From a virus, in IMG/VR virus record IMGVR_UViG_3300022818_000079, positions 1 to 21,993 of that record: a DNA stretch of 21,993 nt, one strand, 5' to 3'. The stretch's first letter is position 1. Each line of letters begins with the position of its first letter. The position numbers were made by a program, and so were the translations under genes. This document shows positions 8,341-14,927 of the stretch, in pieces. A model generated the notes under the pieces. The model did not search any database. It worked only from the letters and a program-made list of their open reading frames with translations, and was not told where the DNA came from.

Positions 8341-8906
8341 AACAATTTCTATGTCTCTATGGTAACGTAGGGCTTGTTCGCGGGTTTTGTCCTAATTGTC
8401 AAAGTGAAGCAATTATTCTTGATAACAAATATACTTGCTGCGATTTCCCAATTGAAACAAATCCTGAAAAAGTAAAAAGAATGATTGAACCAATTTCTAT
8501 GCGAAAAATTCCACCCATAGCGGAACGAAGGGAAATTTTAAAATTACAAAATAATTGTTGCTTTTATTGTGGTAATGAATTTGATTCTTTTGTATGGCGA
8601 ATTCGTAAAGAAAAACAAAAAATAATAAAAGTAAAACTTTCATGGGATCACCTAATCCCTTTTAAGTTTTCACAAAATAATTTTGCTTATAATTTTGCGG
8701 CTGCTTGTCGAACTTGCAATTCAATTAAAAGCGATCATATCTATAAAAATATAGATGAAATGAAAATAGTTATGGCTTATCGGCGACGCAAAATAGGGTA
8801 TGTGGCAAACGATGACTCGCGACTTACTGAAGATAATCTTGCGCAGATCTCCGACCATGAAGACCACTTGGAAAAGCTGAAATTGTTAGAAAATAACAAT
8901 AAATAA
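8337..8906 (+). CDS. HNH endonuclease
   Basis: A 189-residue protein. Residues 70-135 hold an HNH fold: Cys75-x2-Cys78, the WDH motif with Asp104-His105, Asn119, and Cys124-x2-Cys127 followed by Asn128 and Lys131. The N-terminus has another Cys group (Cys18-x2-Cys21 and Cys34-Cys35), suggesting an extra zinc knuckle. The HNH fold cuts one or both DNA strands using a single metal ion. In phages such free-standing genes are homing endonucleases or packaging/defence nucleases; no terminase neighbours it, so homing or an accessory nuclease role is more likely. AT-rich codon use compared with the tail genes fits a mobile origin. Confidence 0.85.
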   Translation: MKQFLCLYGNVGLVRGFCPNCQSEAIILDNKYTCCDFPIETNPEKVKRMIEPISMRKIPPIAERREILKLQNNCCFYCGNEFDSFVWRIRKEKQKIIKVKLSWDHLIPFKFSQNNFAYNFAAACRTCNSIKSDHIYKNIDEMKIVMAYRRRKIGYVANDDSRLTEDNLAQISDHEDHLEKLKLLENNNK

Positions 8907-8919
8907 GTCTTTAAACCTC

Positions 8920-8934
8920 GACAATGCTATTGTC
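8920..8934 (+). promoter_or_regulatory. Perfect short dyad in the gap between genes
   Basis: GACAAT-GCT-ATTGTC is a perfect 6-bp inverted repeat about 40 bases upstream of the next promoter. It is followed by an A-rich, not T-rich, run, so it is not a + strand terminator; an operator is more likely. The rest of 8907-9032 is AT-rich and holds only this and the promoter below. Confidence 0.35.
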
Positions 8935-8974
8935 AAATAAAGTTAAAAAAAATAAAAAAAGATTATAAAAACTG

Positions 8975-9002
8975 TTGCTTTTTCAAAAAATTATGTTATA
9001 AT
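8975..9002 (+). promoter_or_regulatory. Extended -10 sigma70-type promoter
   Basis: TTGCTT (8975-8980), a 16-base spacer and TATAAT (8997-9002) preceded by TGT make an extended -10 promoter. Transcription would start near 9009, giving a short leader to the gene at 9033. Confidence 0.7.
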
Positions 9003-9032
9003 GGTAGTATGAAGATTAAGGAGGTTCCAAAA

Positions 9033-9326
9033 ATGGAAACCAAAGAAAAAAAACAACAAATGAAAATGAATGCAAGCAAACAGGATGAAGTTTTTATCAT
9101 GGCGATCGGCGAGAAGGCTAAAGAAAAATTTCCAAGGATTGATCGCTTGGGTTTGGAAATGGATTTGACGGCTTGTCATTTAAATGGCAATCCGCTACGT
9201 CTACATGACATGCTGAATGCAGCGAACATCTTTGATTTTGCGCATGACATTTTTGGCATCATGGATCATATAGATCGGACTACCGGCAAATTGTTAAATT
9301 GTTTCTCTCCGAGATTTTCGAGATAA
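9033..9326 (+). CDS. Small phage protein, DUF6874-like
   Basis: Start chosen at ATG 9033 because AAGGAGG (9018-9024) sits just upstream; the ATG at 9009 coincides with the likely transcription start. The 97-residue product has a Lys-rich N-terminus, then a conserved-looking core: DRLGLEMDLTACHLNGNPLR, then FDFAHDIFGIMDHIDR and a final NCFSPRF. This pattern matches what I remember of the DUF6874 family of small phage proteins, of unknown function. First gene after its own promoter and head of the following small-gene run. The family name is from memory; the gene itself is secure. Confidence 0.75.
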   Translation: METKEKKQQMKMNASKQDEVFIMAIGEKAKEKFPRIDRLGLEMDLTACHLNGNPLRLHDMLNAANIFDFAHDIFGIMDHIDRTTGKLLNCFSPRFSR

Positions 9327-9328
9327 TC

Positions 9329-9472
9329 ATGAAATTCAAACATCTAACTATTTATCTAAATAAGCCTAACGGCATTGAATGGGCGGAAAGACTACAACGG
9401 CTTGGATGGAAAATAATTGCAAGCAGCCCTGACGTTTTACAATTTGAAAAGAAAATTGCCGAGGAGAATTAA
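9329..9472 (+). CDS. Small hypothetical protein, 47 residues
   Basis: Starts with ATG three bases after the previous stop and ends one base before the next start. The product (MKFKHLTIYLNKPNGIEWAE at the N-terminus) is a mixed alpha/beta-looking peptide with no recognised motif. It is kept because spacing is tight on both sides and its last codons (GAGGAG) serve as the ribosome site of the next gene. Confidence 0.55.
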   Translation: MKFKHLTIYLNKPNGIEWAERLQRLGWKIIASSPDVLQFEKKIAEEN

Positions 9473-9473
9473 A

Positions 9474-9695
9474 ATGACAAACATTAAGAACTTTCCTGAA
9501 TGGAAAATCGGCCAGGAAATTGAATCAGAAAATCATACGCATTATATTGTTATAACAGATATTTCGATTGCTGGAAATTACACAGCGCAGAGACCAACAA
9601 TTATGATTACGTATGAATGGTTTGAAGGCAAACATTATACCGGACGGGAAACTGTTTCGATTCAAAATGCCATCCAAAATTTACTGAACGATTAA
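9474..9695 (+). CDS. Small hypothetical protein, 73 residues
   Basis: Start at ATG 9474, with GAGGAG in the end of the preceding gene at proper spacing; the longer frame from 9417 lies inside that gene. The product is beta-rich (HYIVITDISIAGNY, then IMITYEWFEG) and ends in a short helix. No family recognised. Part of the run of small genes after the 8975 promoter. Confidence 0.65.
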   Translation: MTNIKNFPEWKIGQEIESENHTHYIVITDISIAGNYTAQRPTIMITYEWFEGKHYTGRETVSIQNAIQNLLND

Positions 9696-9697
9696 TT

Positions 9698-9916
9698 ATG
9701 AAAACCGTAAAATTATCTACCATTAAAAAACAGATCAAGGATGGCCAAGTCGAATGTATGACTGATTTAAAAATCGGATATGTTTTTATCCGCTGGACCA
9801 AAACTGGGGAGCGGGAATATGTTGAGGTTGTAAAGCCATATACAAAAGACCAAGCCATGAAAGATATGGGACTTGTGAAAGTTCGCGGCGCTCTCGGTGG
9901 GATATACTATGAATAA
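9698..9916 (+). CDS. Small hypothetical protein, 72 residues
   Basis: ATG two bases after the preceding stop. The basic N-terminus (KLSTIKKQIKDGQVE) is followed by a beta-rich middle with YVFIRWTKTGEREYVEVV. No known motif; function unknown. The end overlaps the next gene by eight bases, supporting co-translation. Confidence 0.6.
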   Translation: MKTVKLSTIKKQIKDGQVECMTDLKIGYVFIRWTKTGEREYVEVVKPYTKDQAMKDMGLVKVRGALGGIYYE

Positions 9917-10163
9917 TCGGCCTGTTCTGCTGGCAAAAAATCCATCAGCTTGTTCTGCTTGTGGCTATCTGGACTTTGAGCGTTCAATATACGGCTCCGA
10001 ACCAAATGGCTATCCGGTTGCAGTGATGGGTTGGTACTGCCGGAAAACGCGCGGTTATTGTCAGCTCCACGATAAGTGGTTCGATGAGGAGCAGAAAGTA
10101 ATAACTGTCAAAGTGACCAATGTAGCAGACGGCAGAAGTTGGGAAGAGGAGATGATAATATGA
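9909..10163 (+). CDS. Small Cys-rich hypothetical protein
   Basis: Start at ATG 9909, inside the previous gene's end, with GGTGGGA upstream; the frame opens earlier at a GTG (9897) that lacks a ribosome site. The 84-residue product has a Cys-x2-Cys pair (CSAC, residues 15-18) and two later Cys around CRKTRGYC, which could hold one zinc ion. Overlaps the next gene by ATGA. Function unknown. Confidence 0.65.
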   Translation: MNNRPVLLAKNPSACSACGYLDFERSIYGSEPNGYPVAVMGWYCRKTRGYCQLHDKWFDEEQKVITVKVTNVADGRSWEEEMII

Positions 10164-10309
10164 AATGTTATAAATGCAAAAAACAAATCAACATTTCTGT
10201 TCGCAAACTTATCGGCGATAAATTTCGGGATGTATGCAAAAGATGTTATAAAGAAATAATGGCAAATGATGGGTATATTTTAAAAAATGGTATATGGAGA
10301 TTAAAATGA
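10160..10309 (+). CDS. 49-residue zinc-ribbon protein
   Basis: Begins with an ATGA overlap and ends with another ATGA overlap, so both borders are well defined. Cys3-x2-Cys6 and Cys26-x2-Cys29 form a minimal four-Cys zinc ribbon; the rest is Lys-rich, suggesting nucleic-acid contact. It is similar in style to other small phage zinc ribbons, but its function is unknown. Confidence 0.7.
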   Translation: MKCYKCKKQINISVRKLIGDKFRDVCKRCYKEIMANDGYILKNGIWRLK

Positions 10310-10518
10310 CCGACAGTGAAATTTACTTTGATCCCGAAATCGAAAAGGTCCGGAAGCTGGGCTATCAAAACGGCTTGGCCGGGAAAATGGACAGCCGCGT
10401 GAAATATCGCATGGCCTACATGAGTGGCTACCAGACCGGCACGAAGGAACGGGCAAAAAATATATATGATGCCCGGGTGAAAAATATTAAAAAAGTGAGG
10501 GAGGCGAAAAAATGCTAA
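10306..10518 (+). CDS. Small hypothetical protein, 70 residues
   Basis: ATG 10306 overlaps the prior stop (ATGA) and has GGAGA five bases before it, so it is preferred to the ATG at 10294. The product has a repeated helix-like pattern, LGYQNGLAGK and MAYMSGYQTG, and a basic C-terminus. No family recognised. Overlaps the next gene by seven bases. Confidence 0.6.
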   Translation: MTDSEIYFDPEIEKVRKLGYQNGLAGKMDSRVKYRMAYMSGYQTGTKERAKNIYDARVKNIKKVREAKKC

Positions 10519-10772
10519 CATTAAAAATGCTAAAGGATATGCCGCCAGGAACGGTATTCGCTACCGGAGTTATATCTGACGCCCGGCTTGCTAATGAGCC
10601 AATACGTTGGGCAGCAAAGCGCGGTGGAATCCATGACTGGGCAATATATTATCATCTGGAATCTAAAAGCCTTGATTTTGTTGTAACTCAAGGGGATAAG
10701 GTTTTTTCAAAAAATATAATTCAAGATTTGGTTCCCTGTGATGATGAAGCCCTATCAATGTATAGGAGATAA
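10512..10772 (+). CDS. Small conserved-looking phage protein, 86 residues
   Basis: Strong ribosome site (GGGAGG) before the ATG. The product reads LKMLKDMPPGTVFATGVI near the start, then RWAAKRGGIHDWAIYYHLES and VPCDDEALSMYRR at the end; this organisation recalls a common family of small phage proteins of unknown function, but I cannot name it with confidence. A compact beta-rich fold is likely. Lies in the middle of the small-gene operon. Confidence 0.65.
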   Translation: MLTLKMLKDMPPGTVFATGVISDARLANEPIRWAAKRGGIHDWAIYYHLESKSLDFVVTQGDKVFSKNIIQDLVPCDDEALSMYRR

Positions 10773-10773
10773 T

Positions 10774-10974
10774 ATGAAAATACGACAAGTCAAAAAGAAT
10801 GGTCGGCTGCTGATTGCTTTGGAAAATTTCTATGGGTCATCAGTTATAGCAACAGACGCCATGCAAAACCTTTCCTTTACAACGGCAATGATGGTATTTG
10901 TGCTTAGGAATTTGCGGCTTCATTCCGTCCCGGCGCTTTATGGATGCCGGGCAATCGTAAAGAGGCAGCCATGA
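10774..10974 (+). CDS. Small hypothetical protein, 66 residues
   Basis: Start at ATG 10774, with AGGAG immediately before it; the frame extends upstream into the previous gene but without support. The product starts basic (MKIRQVKKNGRLLIALENFY) and has a hydrophobic middle (TAMMVFVLRNL). The stop overlaps the next gene's ATG (ATGA). Function unknown. Confidence 0.6.
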   Translation: MKIRQVKKNGRLLIALENFYGSSVIATDAMQNLSFTTAMMVFVLRNLRLHSVPALYGCRAIVKRQP

Positions 10975-11060
10975 AAAAACAAACCTGGAAAACCATCGGT
11001 GAATTAATCATTGCCGGGCTGATATTTTTGCTGGCCTGGGTGTTATTAAATGCGTTTTAA
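10971..11060 (+). CDS. 29-residue single-pass membrane peptide
   Basis: ATGA overlap with the preceding stop. The product begins with a basic MKKQTWK and has one clear membrane segment (LIIAGLIFLLAWVLL). Small membrane peptides like this are common in phages; it is far from the lysis genes, so a holin role is not supported. The gap to the next gene (11061-11090) only holds that gene's ribosome site. Confidence 0.55.
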   Translation: MKKQTWKTIGELIIAGLIFLLAWVLLNAF

Positions 11061-11090
11061 AATTTATCAAATAAATCTAAAGGAGGATTT

Positions 11091-11822
11091 ATGAAGGAAA
11101 CCAACACAAGTCAGTTGCAGGATGCGAAAATCAAGGCGCTCCTGTATGGAAAATCGGGAACTGGGAAAACGTCAACGGCTTTGACTTTGAAGCCGTCAAC
11201 CACGCTTATATTAAGCGCGGAAAGTGGCTTGTTGCCATTAGCGGGAAAAGATTATGCCGTATGGGAAATTGAGTCGTTTGATGATATGGGAGAATCATAT
11301 AAACGACTTTTAAATCCCGAATTGCAATCTAAGTTCAAGGTGATTTTTGTAGACTCGCTTTCCGAAATAAACGAGCTCTGCAAAGAAAAAATCGTAAAGA
11401 TTGATCGTCCTGGGCTGGGGAAAGATTTAGGTAAGTCATATGACGATTTGCTTCAAATGCAGGACTATCAATTGCTTCAAGTAAGAATGACGAGAATGAT
11501 CCGTGCTTTCCGAGACCTTCCCTTTCATATCATTTTTACTGCGCTTGAGGACAACATTAAAGATGAACGCACGGGAGAAATCCAGGTGGTTCCGTCAATT
11601 AATGGAAAATTGGCAACCAACGTAGCGGGATTTTTCGATGAGGTTTTTCGCCAATCAACAAAAGAAATTGATGGAAAACTTCAATATCTATTCACTACCG
11701 GAAAGGTCGAAAAAGCAATTGCCAAAGATCGAAGCGGTGCATTGAACCTTTATGAAGAGGCGTCCTGGAAAACCGTGTTTGAAAAGATTTTCAAAAAATT
11801 TAAAGTCAAGGAGGAAAAATAG
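11091..11822 (+). CDS. Sak4-like RecA-fold ATPase (single-strand annealing recombinase)
   Basis: A 243-residue P-loop ATPase with AAAGGAGG upstream. Walker A is GKSGTGKT (residues 20-27), and Walker B is KVIFVDSLSE with Asp88. Length, N-terminal P-loop and context fit Sak4-type phage recombinases, which act with a phage SSB to anneal or exchange DNA strands. An SSB-like protein and a RecB-like nuclease lie just downstream. The first of three consecutive genes whose end carries the AAGGAGGAAAAATA junction, so the following gene is tightly coupled. A general AAA-type ATPase is the alternative. Confidence 0.8.
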   Translation: MKETNTSQLQDAKIKALLYGKSGTGKTSTALTLKPSTTLILSAESGLLPLAGKDYAVWEIESFDDMGESYKRLLNPELQSKFKVIFVDSLSEINELCKEKIVKIDRPGLGKDLGKSYDDLLQMQDYQLLQVRMTRMIRAFRDLPFHIIFTALEDNIKDERTGEIQVVPSINGKLATNVAGFFDEVFRQSTKEIDGKLQYLFTTGKVEKAIAKDRSGALNLYEEASWKTVFEKIFKKFKVKEEK

Positions 11823-11823
11823 T

Positions 11824-12192
11824 ATGTCAAAGGAAAAAGTTGAAGTGAAAAAAGTTACAGTTTACGGGAAACACAATTTCAGCGAAGAGGAAAAGCGCCA
11901 GGTAGCAACCGAACTTGCTGAAAAAGTACAAGAAGGGAAAAGGATTGAGGATGAAATGGTTTCGATGAAATCCAGTTTTAAGTCAAAGCTGGATGTGACT
12001 GAGGCAACGGTCAACAAGCTCTCCGTTGATTATGCTTGTGGTTATGAAATGCGGATGATTCCGTGTACTGTTGAATTTGACATGAAGAAAAAAGAAAAAA
12101 GGTTCTACGAAGTCGAAACAACGGTATTGATTAAGACGGAACCAATGACCGAAGAAGATTTACAAATGGAATTATTCAAGGAGGAAAAATAA
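11824..12192 (+). CDS. Hypothetical protein of the recombination module, 122 residues
   Basis: ATG at 11824 has GGAGG in the end of the ATPase gene; upstream in-frame codons overlap that gene and are not used. The N-terminal half is highly charged and helical (FSEEEKRQVATELAEKVQEG), likely coiled-coil; the C-terminal half contains a beta-like region with two Cys (YACGYEMRMIPC). Sits between the Sak4-like ATPase and an SSB-like protein, so a recombination or replication accessory role is likely but not shown. Confidence 0.65.
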   Translation: MSKEKVEVKKVTVYGKHNFSEEEKRQVATELAEKVQEGKRIEDEMVSMKSSFKSKLDVTEATVNKLSVDYACGYEMRMIPCTVEFDMKKKEKRFYEVETTVLIKTEPMTEEDLQMELFKEEK

Positions 12193-12193
12193 C

Positions 12194-12556
12194 ATGAGAT
12201 TATTACTAACGGTCGGGTATCAAAAGTTACTGTTTGGCAAGGGAACAAATGTAAGCGAGATCATTAATTCGCTTGACGGTGCAGCACTTATTGAGGAAAA
12301 GTATGTCGAAGGGCACACTAAAATTATCGTTAGGTCCCCCTCCGCCTATGAAAGTAATGAAATTGTCGTTAAACTTATCAATGATGATTCTGTCTTGCTC
12401 CCCGAAATTAAGGATGATAAGTTGGATATTTTGCTCAAAGTTCAAAAGAAAAGAGATGAATCTGAAAGTGAAAACTATGACCTCAAAAGCAAAATCAAAG
12501 AACTTGAAGCGAAAATTATTGAATTGACGCCCAGTGCAAAAAAGGAGGAAAAATAA
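12194..12556 (+). CDS. Hypothetical protein with C-terminal coiled coil, 120 residues
   Basis: Preceded by AAGGAGGAAAAATAAC. The N-terminal half is beta-rich (MRLLLTVGYQKLLFGKG), and residues about 80-112 are a strongly charged coiled coil (KKRDESESENYDLKSKIKEL) that could mediate oligomerisation. No family recognised. Same operon as the ATPase and SSB-like genes. Confidence 0.65.
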   Translation: MRLLLTVGYQKLLFGKGTNVSEIINSLDGAALIEEKYVEGHTKIIVRSPSAYESNEIVVKLINDDSVLLPEIKDDKLDILLKVQKKRDESESENYDLKSKIKELEAKIIELTPSAKKEEK

Positions 12557-12557
12557 C

Positions 12558-13010
12558 ATGGAGCGATTAAATTTAAAGGGAAAGGGGGGAAGTATGTTTT
12601 TAGAACCGGGGACTCATTTGGTTCATATTTTTGAAGTCAAGGACAATGACAAAACGCCGAAGCCGTCCATTGACGTTATTTTCAAAAACGATCAGGGGCA
12701 ATCCATCAAGGAAATGTTTTCGCTTTCCGAAAAAGCACAATGGCGACTGGCTCTTTTAGCAATCGCCTGCGGTTATGCTACCGACTCTGATGATCCGCGC
12801 CTGGATGATTTTCTCCCTACCGACCTAATCGGAAAAGACGTTATGATTCAGGTGGTCAAGGTGGACAAATATTCAGAGGTCAAAAGTTTTTGGAAAGTTG
12901 ATCTGGCTGCGAAATTATTAATTGATGGCCTGAAAAGGAATCCTGGTCCAGCAGCCAAGAAATCAGACCCGGCAAACGAAAGCGAACCGCCGGACAACAA
13001 TCCATTTTGA
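12558..13010 (+). CDS. SSB-like single-stranded-DNA-binding protein (DUF669-like)
   Basis: Start at ATG 12558, with AAGGAGG in the end of the upstream gene. The 150-residue product has a beta-rich body (FLEPGTHLVHIFEVKDND, then IDVIFKNDQG, later KDVMIQVVKV) fitting an OB-type or DUF669-type phage protein. It ends in a Pro/Asp/Glu tail with the last residues DNNPF, which resembles the acidic aromatic tip of bacterial SSBs used to recruit partners. The next-door Sak4-like ATPase and nuclease support an SSB role. Fold assignment is from pattern only. Confidence 0.7.
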   Translation: MERLNLKGKGGSMFLEPGTHLVHIFEVKDNDKTPKPSIDVIFKNDQGQSIKEMFSLSEKAQWRLALLAIACGYATDSDDPRLDDFLPTDLIGKDVMIQVVKVDKYSEVKSFWKVDLAAKLLIDGLKRNPGPAAKKSDPANESEPPDNNPF

Positions 13011-13017
13011 GTTGAAC

Positions 13018-14013
13018 ATGATTCTGACATACTCAAGTATTTCGACTTTTAAGTCCTGCCGTCAAAAATATCAATACCGTTATGTTGACGGCATTGAACA
13101 GCGCGACCGCCCGATTTATTATGACTTCGGCACGGCAATTCATCTGGCCCTAGCCTCCCATTACCGGGGGGCCGGACGCCTTCGGGTAATTGAAGAGATT
13201 GAAAAATACTTTGCAGAGAACGCTCCTGCTCAAGATGAATCTGAGCGCCTGCAAAAGTGGATTGAGGCTAGGGATATGGTGGAATCTATGTATCTGAATT
13301 ATGTCTGGCGCTATCCGTCTGAACCTTTCAAGGTTTTGGCTATTGAAAAACCATTCGAGATTCCCATTATTGACGTGCGTGGGGATAAATACAAGGATAT
13401 GGTTTTGGCTGGCAAGGTGGACATGATTATAGATGAGAATGGTTTGTGGGTGGGAGAGAATAAATCAGCAAAAACCATTGACGCAAATTATGAAAAAAAA
13501 CTTACCCTGGATTCGCAGTCAATGATTTATCTGGAGGCTATGGAGCGAGTTTATGGAACAAAATTCAATGGAGTGTTTTATAACGTCCTTGCAAAGTCAG
13601 TCCCAGATAAACCGACCACTTTAAAAAATGGTTCATTATCAATGGCTAAAAACCAAAACACTACTCCGGAAATTTACCTTGAAGCAATCCGAGAAGGCGG
13701 ACTGGACGATATCGATTATAAAGAATTCCTGGAATATCTGGAAGTTAACCGCCGGAGATATTTTTACCGGGAATATTTAACCTTCACCCAGGAAGATCGG
13801 CAAGAATGGCGGCGGGAACTTTGGCAGATTGCAGCGGACATTGAAAGGGCGGCGGAACTTGGGGCCTATTATAAAAACACGCAACAATGCGTGGGATTTG
13901 GAACGTGTCCATATTTTGAAATCTGCTGCGCGCCGGACAAAAATTTTGTGATCGAAAATTCCTATGAAAAGAAGGCGATACATTCCGAACTTGAAACAGA
14001 GGAGGTGTTTTAA
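13018..14013 (+). CDS. PD-(D/E)XK nuclease, RecB/Cas4/AddB-like with Fe-S Cys set
   Basis: ATG 13018 (331 residues) is chosen; a TTG at 13012 is possible, and the ribosome site is weak for both. The start LTYSSISTFKSCRQKYQYRY is typical of RecB-family nucleases. Catalytic residues visible: Asp135 in GKVDMII, then Glu147-x-Lys149 in GENKSAK, and the QSMIYLEA helix (Q-x3-Y motif). Cys14 plus Cys291, Cys297 and Cys303 match the Cys pattern that pins a 4Fe-4S cluster in AddB and Cas4. It would resect DNA ends for annealing by the Sak4-like protein and SSB. No CRISPR array or cas1/cas2 is seen, so a stand-alone phage exonuclease is the best reading. Confidence 0.85.
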   Translation: MILTYSSISTFKSCRQKYQYRYVDGIEQRDRPIYYDFGTAIHLALASHYRGAGRLRVIEEIEKYFAENAPAQDESERLQKWIEARDMVESMYLNYVWRYPSEPFKVLAIEKPFEIPIIDVRGDKYKDMVLAGKVDMIIDENGLWVGENKSAKTIDANYEKKLTLDSQSMIYLEAMERVYGTKFNGVFYNVLAKSVPDKPTTLKNGSLSMAKNQNTTPEIYLEAIREGGLDDIDYKEFLEYLEVNRRRYFYREYLTFTQEDRQEWRRELWQIAADIERAAELGAYYKNTQQCVGFGTCPYFEICCAPDKNFVIENSYEKKAIHSELETEEVF

Positions 14014-14153
14014 TGGACAGAGAACAGGAAACTTTGAACGTTATTCAGGGATTGCTTGACCTTGTGAAAAATATGCAAATTGAGATTAACAAATTGACTT
14101 GCGAAATCGCTGAACTGCGAACCAAGATTATCTCCACTAACAACAACAAATGA
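14013..14153 (+). CDS. 46-residue coiled-coil peptide
   Basis: The ATG overlaps the preceding stop (TAATG) with GGAGG just upstream, and the stop overlaps the next ATG (ATGA). The whole peptide is helical with heptad-like Leu/Ile spacing (LLDLVKNMQIEINKLTCEIA). Function unknown, but borders are well supported. Confidence 0.65.
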   Translation: MDREQETLNVIQGLLDLVKNMQIEINKLTCEIAELRTKIISTNNNK

Positions 14154-14725
14154 TTCTAATCGGCGACTTGGATAGTCTTGCGGCAGAGTACAGGGCATCA
14201 TGGTCTGGACTCTGTCGCGGGAATCCACGGACAGCATATAAATTCGGGCCTGATGGAGTAGAGCTCAGGCACGATTTTATGCGCTGGCTTGGACGCCAGA
14301 CAAATAAAAATAAGGAGGACAACATGGTATTAGTTGAAAGGTACGGTACGTCGTCAAGAATGGTGCTTGTCTTTGAAGGCAATGATGAAGGGAAAACGGT
14401 TGAACAAATACTGGCTGAAACGATTTGCAGACTTGCTCCAAATGGCGGGCCGGTGGATAGCTGGGCGATCCATTTTTCATCTATGCATCATCCGTTCAGC
14501 ACAACGCAGCGGCTCAGGGAACTGAAGATTACATTTATAAAATGGTGGACTTCTGATTATCTGGATAGGCACAGGGAATTGTGGGCAGAAAACAAGGAAT
14601 TGAAACCATTTGCGATCAAGTCTCCGCATCCATATGATTTCGTCAAAAAGGAATTCAAGTATTATTTCTATCCAGAATTTGTCGCCTGGTTGCGCCGGGA
14701 ATATTTGGAAGTGAAACATGGATAG
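14150..14725 (+). CDS. Hypothetical protein with two plausible starts
   Basis: The frame starts with an ATGA overlap at 14150 (191 residues). A second in-frame ATG at 14324 has a strong AAGGAGG site, giving a 133-residue form. The first 58 residues (for example DLDSLAAEYRASWSGLCRGN) look like real protein, so both forms may be made, or the long form may be a fusion with an embedded start. The rest is aromatic-rich (FIKWWTSDYLDRHREL, YYFYPEFVAWLRREYL) with no known motif. Overlaps the next gene by eight bases. Confidence 0.6.
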   Translation: MILIGDLDSLAAEYRASWSGLCRGNPRTAYKFGPDGVELRHDFMRWLGRQTNKNKEDNMVLVERYGTSSRMVLVFEGNDEGKTVEQILAETICRLAPNGGPVDSWAIHFSSMHHPFSTTQRLRELKITFIKWWTSDYLDRHRELWAENKELKPFAIKSPHPYDFVKKEFKYYFYPEFVAWLRREYLEVKHG

Positions 14726-14927
14726 GAAATACAACAGCCAGGAACGCCACTACAAAGACCCAGACAAGTGCCGCAGCACCCGCTCAATTGCATTCACAGA
14801 CGCCGAATGGGAAACGGTGAATAAAGCCGTGGCGGTCAGTGGAGTCGGCAAGGGTCAGTTCATGGTCGCCAGGGCGCAGGAGTATTTGATGATGTGTGAG
14901 ATGCGGAAGGCAGAGAGGGGCGAGTGA
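14718..14927 (+). CDS. Ribbon-helix-helix-like DNA-binding protein
   Basis: The 69-residue product has a basic N-terminus, a short strand RSIAFTDAEWETV and two helices (VNKAVAVSGVGKG and QFMVARAQEYL), the layout of Arc/MetJ- or MobC-type ribbon-helix-helix proteins. These bind DNA as dimers and often act as regulators. It overlaps both neighbours (upstream by eight bases, downstream by GTGA), linking it to the methyltransferase. The fold call is by pattern. Confidence 0.6.
   Translation: MDRKYNSQERHYKDPDKCRSTRSIAFTDAEWETVNKAVAVSGVGKGQFMVARAQEYLMMCEMRKAERGE

Noticed and set aside
8920-8934. Intrinsic terminator after the HNH gene
   Set aside because: The hairpin is short and is followed by A-runs on the + strand, not Ts; on the minus strand the T-run precedes the hairpin.
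13018-14013. Cas4 of a CRISPR system
   Set aside because: The Cys set and nuclease motifs match, but there is no array, cas1 or cas2; phage recombination context explains it.
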